Below the pieces are notes generated by a model. That model worked only from the letters and a program-made list of their open reading frames with translations, was not told the DNA's origin and made no database searches. A stretch of DNA of 17,575 nt, from contig DATAAZ010000032.1 of NCBI GenBank assembly GCA_036259875.1, positions 1 to 17,575 of the forward strand, written 5' to 3'. Source of the DNA: DATAAZ01 sp036259875 (lineage in GTDB: Bacteria > Actinomycetota > Thermoleophilia > Gaiellales > Gaiellaceae). Below, in pieces: positions 1-7,536 of the stretch. The position numbers were made by a program, and so were the translations under genes. Every line of letters begins with the position of its first letter. Within the stretch, counting starts at the first letter, position 1.

Positions 1-22
1 GGGGGCCGCGCGCGCGGCCCCC
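1..22. repeat. 22-bp perfect GC-only palindrome at the window edge
   Basis: Bases 1-22 equal their own reverse complement (five G, then alternating CG, then five C). As RNA this would form a very stable hairpin, but no T-rich tract follows on either side that is visible. It could be the terminator of a gene lying left of the window, or a chance low-complexity palindrome. Confidence 0.5.
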
Positions 23-122
23 TCGCCGTCCCTCCTACTTCACCGCTGGAGTTAGTGCTGCGAAGGTCGTTGGCGATGTTCTTGCCGAGCTCGCCGCCTG
101 GGCGCGCGAGCGAACTCGGTAG
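3..122 (+). CDS. Possible C-terminal end of a gene starting outside the window
   Basis: The frame beginning at base 3 is open from the left edge to a TAG at 120-122. Its end reads FTAGVSAAKVVGDVLAELAA followed by WARERTR, an amphipathic helix-like tail with good actinobacterial codon use in that stretch. The first dozen codons run through the GC palindrome and look unlike protein. I do not recognise a family. It may be the tail of a truncated upstream gene or simply an open frame by chance, so it is reported only as a possibility. Confidence 0.2.
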   Translation, partial: GPRARPPRRPSYFTAGVSAAKVVGDVLAELAAWARERTR

Positions 123-161
123 CGATCCGTAATCGGCGCGAGCAGACGAACGCAGCAGGCG

Positions 162-179
162 CTGAAACAGTTCTGCAAC
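162..179 (+). promoter_or_regulatory. Paired heptamer repeat upstream of the kinase gene (putative SARP box)
   Basis: CTGAAAC (162-168) and CTGCAAC (173-179) lie on the same strand, 11 bp start to start with a 4-bp spacer, about 70 bp before the GTG start. SARP regulators bind direct heptamer repeats of this spacing just upstream of a -10 element. A TTAAAA stretch at 189-194 is a possible -10, about 9 bp after the second repeat. The same motif recurs before three other places in the cluster. Confidence 0.45.
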
Positions 180-249
180 GCCGGCCCCTTAAAACGACCA
201 CCGCGTCGTCCTATCGTTCCTGCAGGCGTCCGAAAGCGAGGATGCGCGC

Positions 250-1098
250 GTGCAAGTGAGCGACGACCCGCGGGTCGGCACCGAGCTCGCCGGTTATCGG
301 ATCGAGTCGCTGCTGGGCTGGGGCGGCATGAGCATTGTGTACCTGGCCGAGGATCTACGCCTGAAGCGGAGGGTCGCGCTGAAACTGCTCGCTGCGAGGC
401 TCGCCGAGGACGAATCGTTCCGCGACCGGTTCCTGCGCGAGTCGGAGCTGGCCGCGTCGATCGACCATCCGAACATCGTCCCGATCTACGAAGCCGGGGC
501 GGCCGAGAATCTGCTGTTCATCGCCATGCGGTACGTCGAGGGGCGCGACCTCAAAGAGCGTTTGCAAGGAGGCCGTCTCGACCCTGCGGAGGCGACGGGC
601 ATCCTCGCGCAGGTGGCGAGTGCGCTGGATGCGGCCCACAGGCGTGGCCTCGTACATCGTGACGTGAAGCCCTCCAACGTGCTACTCGACACGGGCGCCC
701 GCCCTGACGGCGCTGACCACGTCTACCTGGCGGACTTCGGTCTCACGAGGCGAGTCGCGGATGAGGCCGGAATCAGTGACGAGGGCCACCTGATGGGCAC
801 CATCGACTACGTTGCCCCAGAGCAGATCGCCGGTGAGGAGAGCGACGGGCGGACCGACGTTTACTCGCTCGGTTGCGTGCTCTACGAGTGCCTCGTCGGG
901 CAGCCGCCGTTTCGGCGGGACTCGGACCTCGCGGTGGTGTTCGCGCACCTCGAGACGGAACCGCCCGCGCCGAGTGCACAGCGGCCCGAGCTGCCGTCGG
1001 CGCTCGACGGCGTGATTGCCCGGGCGCTTGCGAAGGAACCGAGCAGCGCTATCCGAACTGCCGAGAGCTCGCACGAGCTGCGCTCTCCGTTGCAGTAG
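250..1098 (+). CDS. Ser/Thr protein kinase domain (N-terminal part of a frameshifted kinase-nSTAND1-WD40 protein)
   Basis: This is a Hanks-type (PknB-like) kinase catalytic domain with its motifs intact: glycine-rich loop GWGGMSIVYLAE (about residues 23-34), ATP-binding lysine K45 in RVALK, alpha-C glutamate E64, HRDVKPSN with catalytic D138, DFG at 162-164, the GT..Y.APE activation segment end (183-191) and D203 of subdomain IX. The GTG start at 250 places the G-loop at the usual distance. The domain runs normally to ALAKEP, where helix I should continue as EQRYPNCREL. That continuation lies in the next frame, while this frame ends in unrelated residues and stops at 1098. One missing base near 1040 explains it. 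The kinase domain alone is nearly complete, so residual activity of a soluble fragment is possible. Confidence 0.85.
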   Translation: MQVSDDPRVGTELAGYRIESLLGWGGMSIVYLAEDLRLKRRVALKLLAARLAEDESFRDRFLRESELAASIDHPNIVPIYEAGAAENLLFIAMRYVEGRDLKERLQGGRLDPAEATGILAQVASALDAAHRRGLVHRDVKPSNVLLDTGARPDGADHVYLADFGLTRRVADEAGISDEGHLMGTIDYVAPEQIAGEESDGRTDVYSLGCVLYECLVGQPPFRRDSDLAVVFAHLETEPPAPSAQRPELPSALDGVIARALAKEPSSAIRTAESSHELRSPLQ

Positions 1099-4000
1099 AC
1101 GAGGCGAGCCGTCAGCTCGTCGACGTAGCCTCCCGGGCCGCCGCCGACAGAAGCGACCTAAGCGACGTCGAGGCTGATTTGGCCGGCAAAGTGATCGATC
1201 TCCAGGTCGTGCGCGAGCACGCGCGCGTTCTCTCGGGTCCGGACACGCCGGCCCGCGCGGCGGTCGAGGGGACGTGCCCGTTCAAGGGTCTGGCGACCTT
1301 CGAGCCCGTCGACGCGGACTACTTCTTCGGCCGCGAGCGGCTCGTTGCCGAGCTCGTTGCGCGCCTCGTCGGGGCCAGTTTCCTCGCGATCGTCGGGCCG
1401 TCGGGCAGCGGGAAGTCGTCGGTCCTCCGCGCAGGTCTTCTCGCGGCGCTCGCCGGAGGAGTGCTGCCAGGCAGCGAGGGCTGGCGGCGTCTGCTGCTGC
1501 GCCCCGGCGAGCGGCCGCTCGACGAGCTCCGTCGCGTGCTCGTTTCGGGTGCGAAGGACCCGCTTGCGGAAGCTCTCTCGGCGCTGCCCGCCGACGCACG
1601 CCTCCTGATCGCGGTCGATCAGCTCGAGGAGCTGTTCACCGCCTGCCGCTCGGATGCCGAGCGCGCAGCCTTCATCGACACCCTCGCCCGCGCGGCCGGT
1701 GATCCGAAGGGCCGCGCGGTCGTCGTGGTCGCGCTGCGCGCCGACTTCTACGGGCGTTTCGCCGCGTACCCCGCATTCGCGGGGCTGCTTGGTGCGAACC
1801 ACGCGCTGGTCGGACCCATGCAGGCTTCGGAACTCCGGCGCGCCGTAGAGCTGCCCTCCGCCCGCGTCGGCCTCCGCGTGGAGCCGGAGCTGACTGACGC
1901 CGTCGTTGATGACGTGGAAGGAGAGCCCGGAGCGCTTCCGCTCCTCTCCTCGGCCCTGCTCGAGCTCTGGCAGAAGCGGCACGACAACGCGCTCACCCTC
2001 GCCGCTTATCGTGAGTCCGGTGGCGTCCATGGGGCGGTCGCCCGGCTGGCCGAGGACACGTACGCCCGCATCCCCGACGAGGGGAAGCAGCTCGTGCGCG
2101 GCATCATGCTGCGCCTGGTCGGGGAGGGCGAAGGCGATGCGCCGGTCCGCCGCCGCGCTGCGCTTGCTGAGCTCGACCTGGAGCGGGACGACGATGCGGC
2201 TGACGTCCTCCGGACGCTCGCCGACAGCCGCCTCGTCACCGTCGGCGAGGGCTCCGTCGAGGTCGCCCATGAGGCACTGCTCCAGCAGTGGCCGCGCCTT
2301 CGCGAGTGGATTGAAGAGGACACCGAAGGACGCCGGCTTCGCCGCCACATCACCCAGGCAGCGACCGAATGGGACGCGGCAGGGCGCGACCGAGGAGAGC
2401 TCTACCGCGGCGCTCGCCTAGCTGCGGCGCTCGACTGGACTGCGGACCGCGCTCTTGACCTGAACGAGCTCGAGCGCGAGTTCGTCACCGAGAGCCGCGA
2501 GGCGGCCGAGGAGGAAGCGAAACGCGCCCGCCGAACGAACCGTCGCCTTCGTGGGCTGCTCATCGGTCTGGCCGTTCTGCTCGCGGCCGCCGTCTCGGGT
2601 GGGATCCTGGCCGTCATCCAACGCGGGGAGGCGCGTGACGCGGAGACGGCTCAGCTTGCGCAGCGCCTCGGCGCCCAAGCTCTCGTCGAGGAGGACCTCG
2701 ATCTCTCGCTCCTGCTCGCTCGCCAGGCCGTAGCGATCGACGACTCGCCCGAGACCCGCGGCTACCTGCTCGCGACCCTTCGGCGCAGCCCCGCTGCGAT
2801 CGGGATCATGCACGGCCGCGGCGACGTGCTCAGGGCCATCGCCATCAGTCCCGACGGGAAGACGCTGGCAGTGGCGGGCGGCACGACCGGGGTTCTCTTC
2901 TTTGACGCCCGCACCTACGAGCAGGTCGCAGACCCGCTGCCGGTAAGGGCGTTGGTCGAGAGTCTTGCCTATGCCCCTGACGGGCAAACCCTCGCGATCG
3001 GCGGCGACCACTTCGTTCGCCTCATCGACGCGCGAACGCGCGAGCTGCTGGCCGAGACGGCCGTCGGCGGAGTAACCACGCGCATGGCTTTCACGAAAGA
3101 CGGGTCGAAGCTCGTCGTTCTCTTTCCGCCCGGTGACGCACAGGACCTCGGCGGAGCCGACGCGCAAATCAGCATCCGAGACGCCGCCACGCTCGAGCCG
3201 ATCGGTCCGTCGATCGAGCCGGAAGCGTTCGTCGGCGACTACATCGGCTTCTACTATGCCTCGCCCCAATTTGCGCTGACGGCGGACGATCGCTCCCTCA
3301 TCACCGCCTCCGAGGACGGTGAGCTCGCGTGGTGGGATCTTCGGAATGGAAGGAAGACCCGGACGGAAGAGATTAGGCCCGGCCTGCATTCGCTTGGGCT
3401 CAGCCCGGACGGTCGCACCGCGGCGGTCGGCTTCGAGCGCGCGGTCCAACTCGTCGACTTGCGTTCCGGAACCGTGCGAACGGTGAGCGGCGGTCTCACT
3501 GGGAGCCCCAACTGGGTGCTGTTCAGCCCGGACGGCAAGACGGTCGTAGCGACGAACCTCGACAAGACGGTCACTCGCTTCGACGTCGAGTCGGCGACGC
3601 CGCTGGAAACGCTCCGTGGACACTCGAACTCGGTTCAGCAGCCTGTCTTCGATCCCGACGGAGAGACGCTCTACACCGTCAGCCACGACGGAACCGCGAT
3701 CGCCTGGGATCTCACAGGCGACCGCAGGCTCGGCCGACCTTTCAGGTTCACCGGTGATCGGATCTCTTCGCCTGGCGGCTTCGACGGCCACCCAGGGGAG
3801 TTCAGCCCCGACGGCCGGTTGATCGCAGTTGGCTTGAAGGAGGAGGGCATCGCGCTTTGGGATGCGCGCAAGCTCACGCCGAGCGGGGCGCGCCTTCTCG
3901 AGACCGAAGGGGAGGTCAAGACGCTCGCCTTCTCACCGGATGGTCGAACGCTCGCGGCCGCCACCGCCGCCGGCTCGCTCACCCTCTGGGATGTCGGTTC

Positions 4001-4742
4001 GCGATCGCGGCTCCGGGGGCCGCTAAACGCGGGCGGGGGAGCTCTCCTCGTCGGGATCGGCTTCAGCCCGGACGGCACGACGCTGGCGACGGCGAGCGAG
4101 TACGGCGTGAGGCTCTGGGACGCGACGACGGGGGAAAGCCTCGGTGAGATCGAAGGCACTTCGGGAGCGCACGACCTTGTGTTCAGCGCCGACGGCGCGA
4201 CGATCGCCTCCGCGCGCGTACGCGAGGGAGGCGCGGAGGTGTGGGATGTGGCCTCACGCACGTCGATCGCCACCGTACCCGGCACGCGGTTTACCGACCT
4301 ATCGGTCGCGCTGAGCCCCGACGGGCAAACCCTGGCCGTTGGTGGCTTCGACACCTTCGTCCGCCTTTGGGACGTTCGCAGCGGCAAGCTCGTTCACGAG
4401 CTCGACCAAGGCGGCAATGGAGCGTTCACGCTCGAGTTCAGCCCCGATGGCCGGACGCTCGCTATCTCCGGCTTCGAGCCCGTCGCGTCCCTATGGGACG
4501 TTGCGACGGGAACCCGAATCGGCCCGCAGCTCACAGCCGGGGACCGAAGGACGATGATCGACCTTTCCCCTGACGGGCGTCGTCTGTTGGAGACGCACGG
4601 CAACGGCAAAGGGGCCGTCTGGGACGTCGACCCCGAGTCCTGGGAGCGCCGCGCCTGCGACCTCGCCAATCGTACGCTGACGCGCGAGGAGTGGGAAGCC
4701 TACGTTTCCGGCCGGCCCTACGAGCCGGCCTGTGCGACCTGA
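1041..4742 (+). CDS. nSTAND1 NTPase - transmembrane - WD40 repeat part of the same receptor kinase
   Basis: Coding sense begins at 1041 with EQRYPNCRELARAAL, which completes the preceding kinase domain; a frame start at 873 exists but its first 56 codons only shadow the kinase. After a linker, the nSTAND1 NTPase starts at CPFKGLATFEPVDADYFFGR (about 1275), with Walker A GPSGSGKS at 1395-1418 and Walker B LLIAVDQLEE at 1602-1631. A hydrophobic helix (GLLIGLAVLLAAAVSGGILA, about 2550-2610) is the single membrane crossing. From about 2830 to 4640 there are 14 repeats of the FSPDGRTLA...LWD type, enough for two seven-bladed propellers. The tail ends SGRPYEPAC, a usual ending of this family. Repaired, the whole protein would be about 1,497 residues. 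It is predicted to sense or scaffold partners through the propellers and signal through an NTPase switch to the kinase; its ligand is unknown. Confidence 0.85.
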   Translation, partial: EQRYPNCRELARAALSVAVDEASRQLVDVASRAAADRSDLSDVEADLAGKVIDLQVVREHARVLSGPDTPARAAVEGTCPFKGLATFEPVDADYFFGRERLVAELVARLVGASFLAIVGPSGSGKSSVLRAGLLAALAGGVLPGSEGWRRLLLRPGERPLDELRRVLVSGAKDPLAEALSALPADARLLIAVDQLEELFTACRSDAERAAFIDTLARAAGDPKGRAVVVVALRADFYGRFAAYPAFAGLLGANHALVGPMQASELRRAVELPSARVGLRVEPELTDAVVDDVEGEPGALPLLSSALLELWQKRHDNALTLAAYRESGGVHGAVARLAEDTYARIPDEGKQLVRGIMLRLVGEGEGDAPVRRRAALAELDLERDDDAADVLRTLADSRLVTVGEGSVEVAHEALLQQWPRLREWIEEDTEGRRLRRHITQAATEWDAAGRDRGELYRGARLAAALDWTADRALDLNELEREFVTESREAAEEEAKRARRTNRRLRGLLIGLAVLLAAAVSGGILAVIQRGEARDAETAQLAQRLGAQALVEEDLDLSLLLARQAVAIDDSPETRGYLLATLRRSPAAIGIMHGRGDVLRAIAISPDGKTLAVAGGTTGVLFFDARTYEQVADPLPVRALVESLAYAPDGQTLAIGGDHFVRLIDARTRELLAETAVGGVTTRMAFTKDGSKLVVLFPPGDAQDLGGADAQISIRDAATLEPIGPSIEPEAFVGDYIGFYYASPQFALTADDRSLITASEDGELAWWDLRNGRKTRTEEIRPGLHSLGLSPDGRTAAVGFERAVQLVDLRSGTVRTVSGGLTGSPNWVLFSPDGKTVVATNLDKTVTRFDVESATPLETLRGHSNSVQQPVFDPDGETLYTVSHDGTAIAWDLTGDRRLGRPFRFTGDRISSPGGFDGHPGEFSPDGRLIAVGLKEEGIALWDARKLTPSGARLLETEGEVKTLAFSPDGRTLAAATAAGSLTLWDVGSRSRLRGPLNAGGGALLVGIGFSPDGTTLATASEYGVRLWDATTGESLGEIEGTSGAHDLVFSADGATIASARVREGGAEVWDVASRTSIATVPGTRFTDLSVALSPDGQTLAVGGFDTFVRLWDVRSGKLVHELDQGGNGAFTLEFSPDGRTLAISGFEPVASLWDVATGTRIGPQLTAGDRRTMIDLSPDGRRLLETHGNGKGAVWDVDPESWERRACDLANRTLTREEWEAYVSGRPYEPACAT

Positions 4743-4756
4743 ATCCTGTCGCTCCC

Positions 4757-4774
4757 CTGAAACGTGCCTGAAAG
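4757..4774 (+). promoter_or_regulatory. Paired heptamer repeat upstream of the NTF2-like gene (putative SARP box)
   Basis: CTGAAAC (4757-4763) and CTGAAAG (4768-4774) are spaced 11 bp start to start. They sit in the short gap after the WD40 gene stop and 57 bp before the next start codon, suggesting that the downstream gene has its own promoter rather than only readthrough. No clear -10 hexamer is evident. Confidence 0.45.
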
Positions 4775-4831
4775 GAGTCGGGCGGAGCATCGACCCGACT
4801 CTTCAGACGTCACGAGCAAAGGAGCGACATA

Positions 4832-5509
4832 GTGCACGGAGCCAGAGCGGAACGCGAGCCGGTGCGGCGAAAGTGGATGCTTCCGGTGGGGGCGGGAGCA
4901 GCCGCGGCCCTTCTTCTGACCAGGCTCGTCGTCGTACTCGTTCAGAGCCGCGACGAGGCTCCGGCGACCAGGGCATCGGTGGCAGCCGAGTCTCCGGAGG
5001 GAACGGTGAATGCGAGAACGGAACAAGTCGCCGCGCGTTTCCTCGAAGCGTACGGTGCCTTCGACCTGGAACCGATGATGCGCGACCTGGCCGATGACGC
5101 GGCGATCGCGTCGCTTGGCGCGCAGGATGATCCTCGAGTGCTCATCGCGTGACTCGAAGCCACGGGCTACCAACAGAGCCTCGACTCCTGTGAGCAGCTT
5201 GGGGAGTCGGAATCGGGCAGCGTGCGCTGCCCGTTCGATTCCCACGCTCTCGGGTCCGCCGAGATCGGACGAGGTCCTTTCTACGGCAGCTCGTTCGACC
5301 TGACCGTTCGCGACGGAAAGGTCGTCCGCGTTTCGCAATCTTGCGAGATCGAGACGTTCTCGCCCCAAGTATGGGAGCCGTTCGCGAGATGGGTCTCGAA
5401 GGCGCGCCCGAAGGACGCGGCGGTGATCTACATGGACGAGGCCCGTGGCGGCGTGCGGCTTAGCGAGGAGTCGATCCGGCTCTGGGAACGGCACACCCAG
5501 GGTACGTAG
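4832..5509 (+). pseudogene. Membrane-anchored NTF2/SnoaL-like protein interrupted by an in-frame TGA
   Basis: The GTG start at 4832 is preceded by AAAGGAG (4818-4824) at 7 nt spacing. The first part encodes a basic N-terminus, one membrane helix (about residues 15-38, MLPVGAGAAAALLLTRLVVV) and the start of an NTF2-like fold (VAARFLEAYGAFDLEPMMRD). TGA at 5150-5152 interrupts, but the same frame continues as LEATGYQQSLDSCEQLGE, then RCPFDSHALGSAEIGRGPFY and VWEPFARWVS, ending in LSEESIRLWERHTQ before TAG at 5507-5509. From my memory of related actinobacterial proteins, the TGA position is normally tryptophan (WLEA.GY), so TGG to TGA is the simplest change. Full length would be 225 residues. 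NTF2-like domains bind small ligands or act as accessory sensors; no catalytic role can be assigned. A functional truncated peptide is unlikely. Confidence 0.75.
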
Positions 5510-5573
5510 ACGAAGTGAAGGAAGCCGACGCAAGGTAAGCCGCGCTAGCTCGGTGAGAAGCGGCTAAGCGGGC
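5510..5573. other. Short convergent intergenic gap with a weak hairpin
   Basis: The 64 bp between the stops of the NTF2-like gene and the SARP gene contain AGCCGC (5538-5543) and GCGGCT (5560-5565), a 6-bp stem with a long loop. It could act as a weak terminator in either direction, but no T tract supports this. Confidence 0.25.
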
Positions 5574-7175
5574 TCAGGCGCGTATCGACCAGGTAAAGCG
5601 CGTGAGCGCGGCCGGCGGAGCAAGGCCGCCGGGACGGAGGCCCCGCCGCACGAGCAGCGTCGGTGGGGCCGCCTCTCTCGCCAGCCTCAGACGGGCGGGG
5701 CCGAGGCCTTCGTGGTGCCATCGCGCCGAAAGGCCGACGACGAGCAGGCCCGCGTCTCGGCTGGCCTCGAGCATGCCCTCCTCGCCGGGCGGAATCAGCA
5801 GTGGCTCGGCGACGATGCCCAGCACCCTCTGAACCGCGAGCGCGCCGTGCGAGAGCAGGCGGCTCGCGTCGCGCCTGCCCCGCTCCGGGACGGCTTCCGC
5901 ACCTGCGAGTCGGAGCGGCGCTTGCTTTGCGCGCGCGAACCAAGCGCCGAGCTCGACCGCCGCCCAGTCGTGGTCGGCCCCTCCGAACGGAACGAGGACG
6001 GGGCCATCCGCGATCGCGTCACGGGGAGCGAGGAGCGCTACATCACAAGGCGTCTGTGCAAGGAGCGCTCGCAGTTGCTTGTCGGGAGCTCCCTCGGCCA
6101 GGAGCTCGCGGGGGGCGTTGGCGAGCAGGAGATCGACGTCGAGCTCGGTCGCAAGTCGGGCCAGCTCCTCACCGTGCTCGGTCGAGGTGAACGAGGCGGC
6201 ACGCGCGACTAGACCGCGCCCCTCGAGTTCAGAACGACGCTCTTCCAGCCACGCCGACGCCGCTCGAAGCTCGGCGGCGTCCGACAGGAGCCGGGCGAGG
6301 ACGACGGCGCGAGGCGGATGCCGCACCAGCGGCTCGGCAACTGCGAGTAGCGTGTCGTCGCGTGTCTCGGGCGTGACAGCGACGAGCACCGCCCGCTCGG
6401 CGACGTCACGTGCATCGAAGCGTGCCGGCGCCTTGACATCCAAGGACGGATCCTGACGAAGGATTGCCCGCTCCAATTCGTGAAGCGGAGCGCTCGGTTC
6501 GATCCCCAGCTCGTCCACGAGCGCCCGCCGGGCGTCCTGGTAGGCGTCCAGGGCCTCCACCTGCCGACCCGACCGGTAAAGGGCCGTCATCAGGCAAGCC
6601 CGGAGACGCTCGCGCAGCGGATGCTCGGCGACAAGCGCCTCGAGCTCGCCAACGAGCTCGTGGTGTCGCCCAAGGGCTAGGTCGGCCTCGATGCGGAGCT
6701 CCAACGCCGCCAGTCTGATGTCCTCCAAGCGCGCGATTGCCGCTTGAGCGAACCTCTCATAGCTGAAATCCGCAAGCGGCGGGCCTCGCCAGAGCGACAG
6801 CGCCTCGCGTAAGCGCTCCGACGCGTCGGCAGCGAGGCCGCGTGCGAGGAGGTTCCTCGCTTCGTCCACGAGGCGCTCGAACCTGTGGAGATCGAGCTCT
6901 TCGGGCTCGACCCGTATGACGTAGCCGGGCGGTCGGGTCGCCACGACGTCGCGTGGAAGCGACTTGCGCAGCCGTGAGAGGTTCACCCGCACCGCCGCGG
7001 TGGCGCGCTCGGGCGAGGCCTCGCTCCAGAGCTCGTCGATCAGCCGGTCGGCGGGAACGACTTCGTTGGGATGAAGGAGGAGCATGGCGAGGACCGCACG
7101 CGGCTTGCGTCCGCCCAAGGGAACCTCGCCGCGTTCGTCCCGCACCTCGAGCGGGCCGAGGATCCGGAACTCCAT
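5574..7175 (-). CDS. SARP/AfsR-type BTAD transcriptional regulator with tandem USP-like C-terminus
   Basis: The 533-residue protein starts at ATG 7175 with AGGAG 8 nt upstream. Residues 1-92 form the OmpR/PhoB-type winged helix (MEFRILGPLEV, RKPRAVLAMLLLHPNEVV, LSRLRKSL, PPGYVI) that binds direct repeats. Residues 95-245 form the bacterial transcriptional activation domain, an all-helical TPR-like segment with the typical LYRSGRQVEALDAYQDARRA and DELGIEPSAPLHELE. From about 262 to the end lie two stretches resembling universal stress protein folds: ERAVLVAVTPETRDD with DVALLAP near 378, then GPVLVPFGGADHDWAAVELG with LLVVGLS and PTLLVRRG near 477-512. USP domains can bind ATP, but neither copy shows a clear G2xG9xGS/T loop. 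It is probably a cytoplasmic activator of this cluster, possibly with nucleotide or stress input. Confidence 0.85.
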   Translation of the reverse strand: MEFRILGPLEVRDERGEVPLGGRKPRAVLAMLLLHPNEVVPADRLIDELWSEASPERATAAVRVNLSRLRKSLPRDVVATRPPGYVIRVEPEELDLHRFERLVDEARNLLARGLAADASERLREALSLWRGPPLADFSYERFAQAAIARLEDIRLAALELRIEADLALGRHHELVGELEALVAEHPLRERLRACLMTALYRSGRQVEALDAYQDARRALVDELGIEPSAPLHELERAILRQDPSLDVKAPARFDARDVAERAVLVAVTPETRDDTLLAVAEPLVRHPPRAVVLARLLSDAAELRAASAWLEERRSELEGRGLVARAASFTSTEHGEELARLATELDVDLLLANAPRELLAEGAPDKQLRALLAQTPCDVALLAPRDAIADGPVLVPFGGADHDWAAVELGAWFARAKQAPLRLAGAEAVPERGRRDASRLLSHGALAVQRVLGIVAEPLLIPPGEEGMLEASRDAGLLVVGLSARWHHEGLGPARLRLAREAAPPTLLVRRGLRPGGLAPPAALTRFTWSIRA

Positions 7176-7217
7176 CCGCCTGTCTCCTGGCCGGGGACGC
7201 TAACAGCTGTAGCTCGC

Positions 7218-7234
7218 CTCAAACGGCCTGAAAC
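7218..7234. promoter_or_regulatory. Paired heptamer repeat between the divergent SARP gene and SARP remnant
   Basis: CTCAAAC (7218-7224) and CTGAAAC (7228-7234) are 10 bp apart start to start. The site lies 42 bp upstream of the minus-strand SARP start and about 62 bp upstream of the decayed plus-strand SARP start. Motif orientation matches the other sites when read toward the plus-strand remnant, so it may originally have served that gene, or both, including autoregulation. Confidence 0.4.
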
Positions 7235-7296
7235 ACCCGGACCCCAATTGGGAGTGCGCTGGCGGGTGGGCTTGGTACACGCGATGGCAAGCGAAC

Positions 7297-7459
7297 ATGC
7301 ATTCCGTCGTCCGCCCTCTGGAGGTCACGGAGGGTAGGCGGCGCGTCGACCTCGGCGTTCGCAAGCAGCGGACGCTCCTCGCGATCGTCCTCCCTCCTCC
7401 ACGCGAACGAGGTCGTCTCCGCCGACAAGCTGATCGACGAGCTCTGGGGCGAGCCGTGA
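7297..7459 (+). pseudogene. Frameshifted, truncated N-terminal remnant of a second SARP/BTAD regulator
   Basis: From ATG 7297 the frame reads RPLEVTEGRRRVDLGVRKQR then TLLAIVL, the start of the SARP winged helix. Near 7392 homology jumps one frame and continues LLHANEVVSADKLIDELWGE followed by P, ending at TGA 7457-7459. This matches the intact gene (LLLHPNEVVPADRLIDELW) on the opposite strand. Only about 50 residues of a domain that should be about 95 remain, and no BTAD follows. The gene has therefore lost its frame and its 3' part. It cannot encode a working DNA-binding domain. Confidence 0.75.
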
Positions 7460-7470
7460 GTTGTTGTATG

Positions 7471-7536
7471 CGTCGGTCTCGAAAACCGGTACGAGCCATT
7501 ACGGTCGGTCGAACGCTCGGATCCCTCCCCCTCCGC
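7471..7536 (+). pseudogene. tRNA-Ser(CGA)-like 3' fragment
   Basis: An anticodon arm is well preserved: TCGGT (7473-7477), loop CTCGAAA with anticodon CGA (7480-7482), ACCGG (7485-7489). A long variable region (7490-7510) follows, as serine tRNAs have. Then comes a damaged T arm (GAACG, CTCGGAT, CCCTC at 7511-7527), an acceptor-like CCCCTCC (7528-7534) and G at the discriminator position (7535), the serine identity base. The 5' half is absent: the upstream bases belong to the SARP remnant. It is not a functional tRNA. The alternative is a chance match, but order and spacing fit well. Confidence 0.5.

Noticed and set aside
1033..1050. Programmed -1 ribosomal frameshift joining kinase and nSTAND1 parts
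   Set aside because: The geometry is -1, but there is no X XXY YYZ slippery heptamer (the site reads GGAACCGAG) and no obvious downstream pseudoknot; a lost G is simpler.
2418..3791. 457-residue minus-strand open frame inside the WD40 gene
   Set aside because: It is an antisense shadow of a strongly coding GC-rich gene; its sequence is Arg/Glu-rich without any domain.
5150..5152. TGA as selenocysteine or a recoded tryptophan codon
   Set aside because: No SECIS-like hairpin is apparent after it, the expected residue is tryptophan rather than cysteine, and other genes in the window use TGA as a normal stop.
5574..5943. Minus-strand alternative frames near the SARP C-terminus as separate small genes
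   Set aside because: They are out-of-phase shadows of the intact 533-residue frame and are Arg/Pro/Ala-rich.
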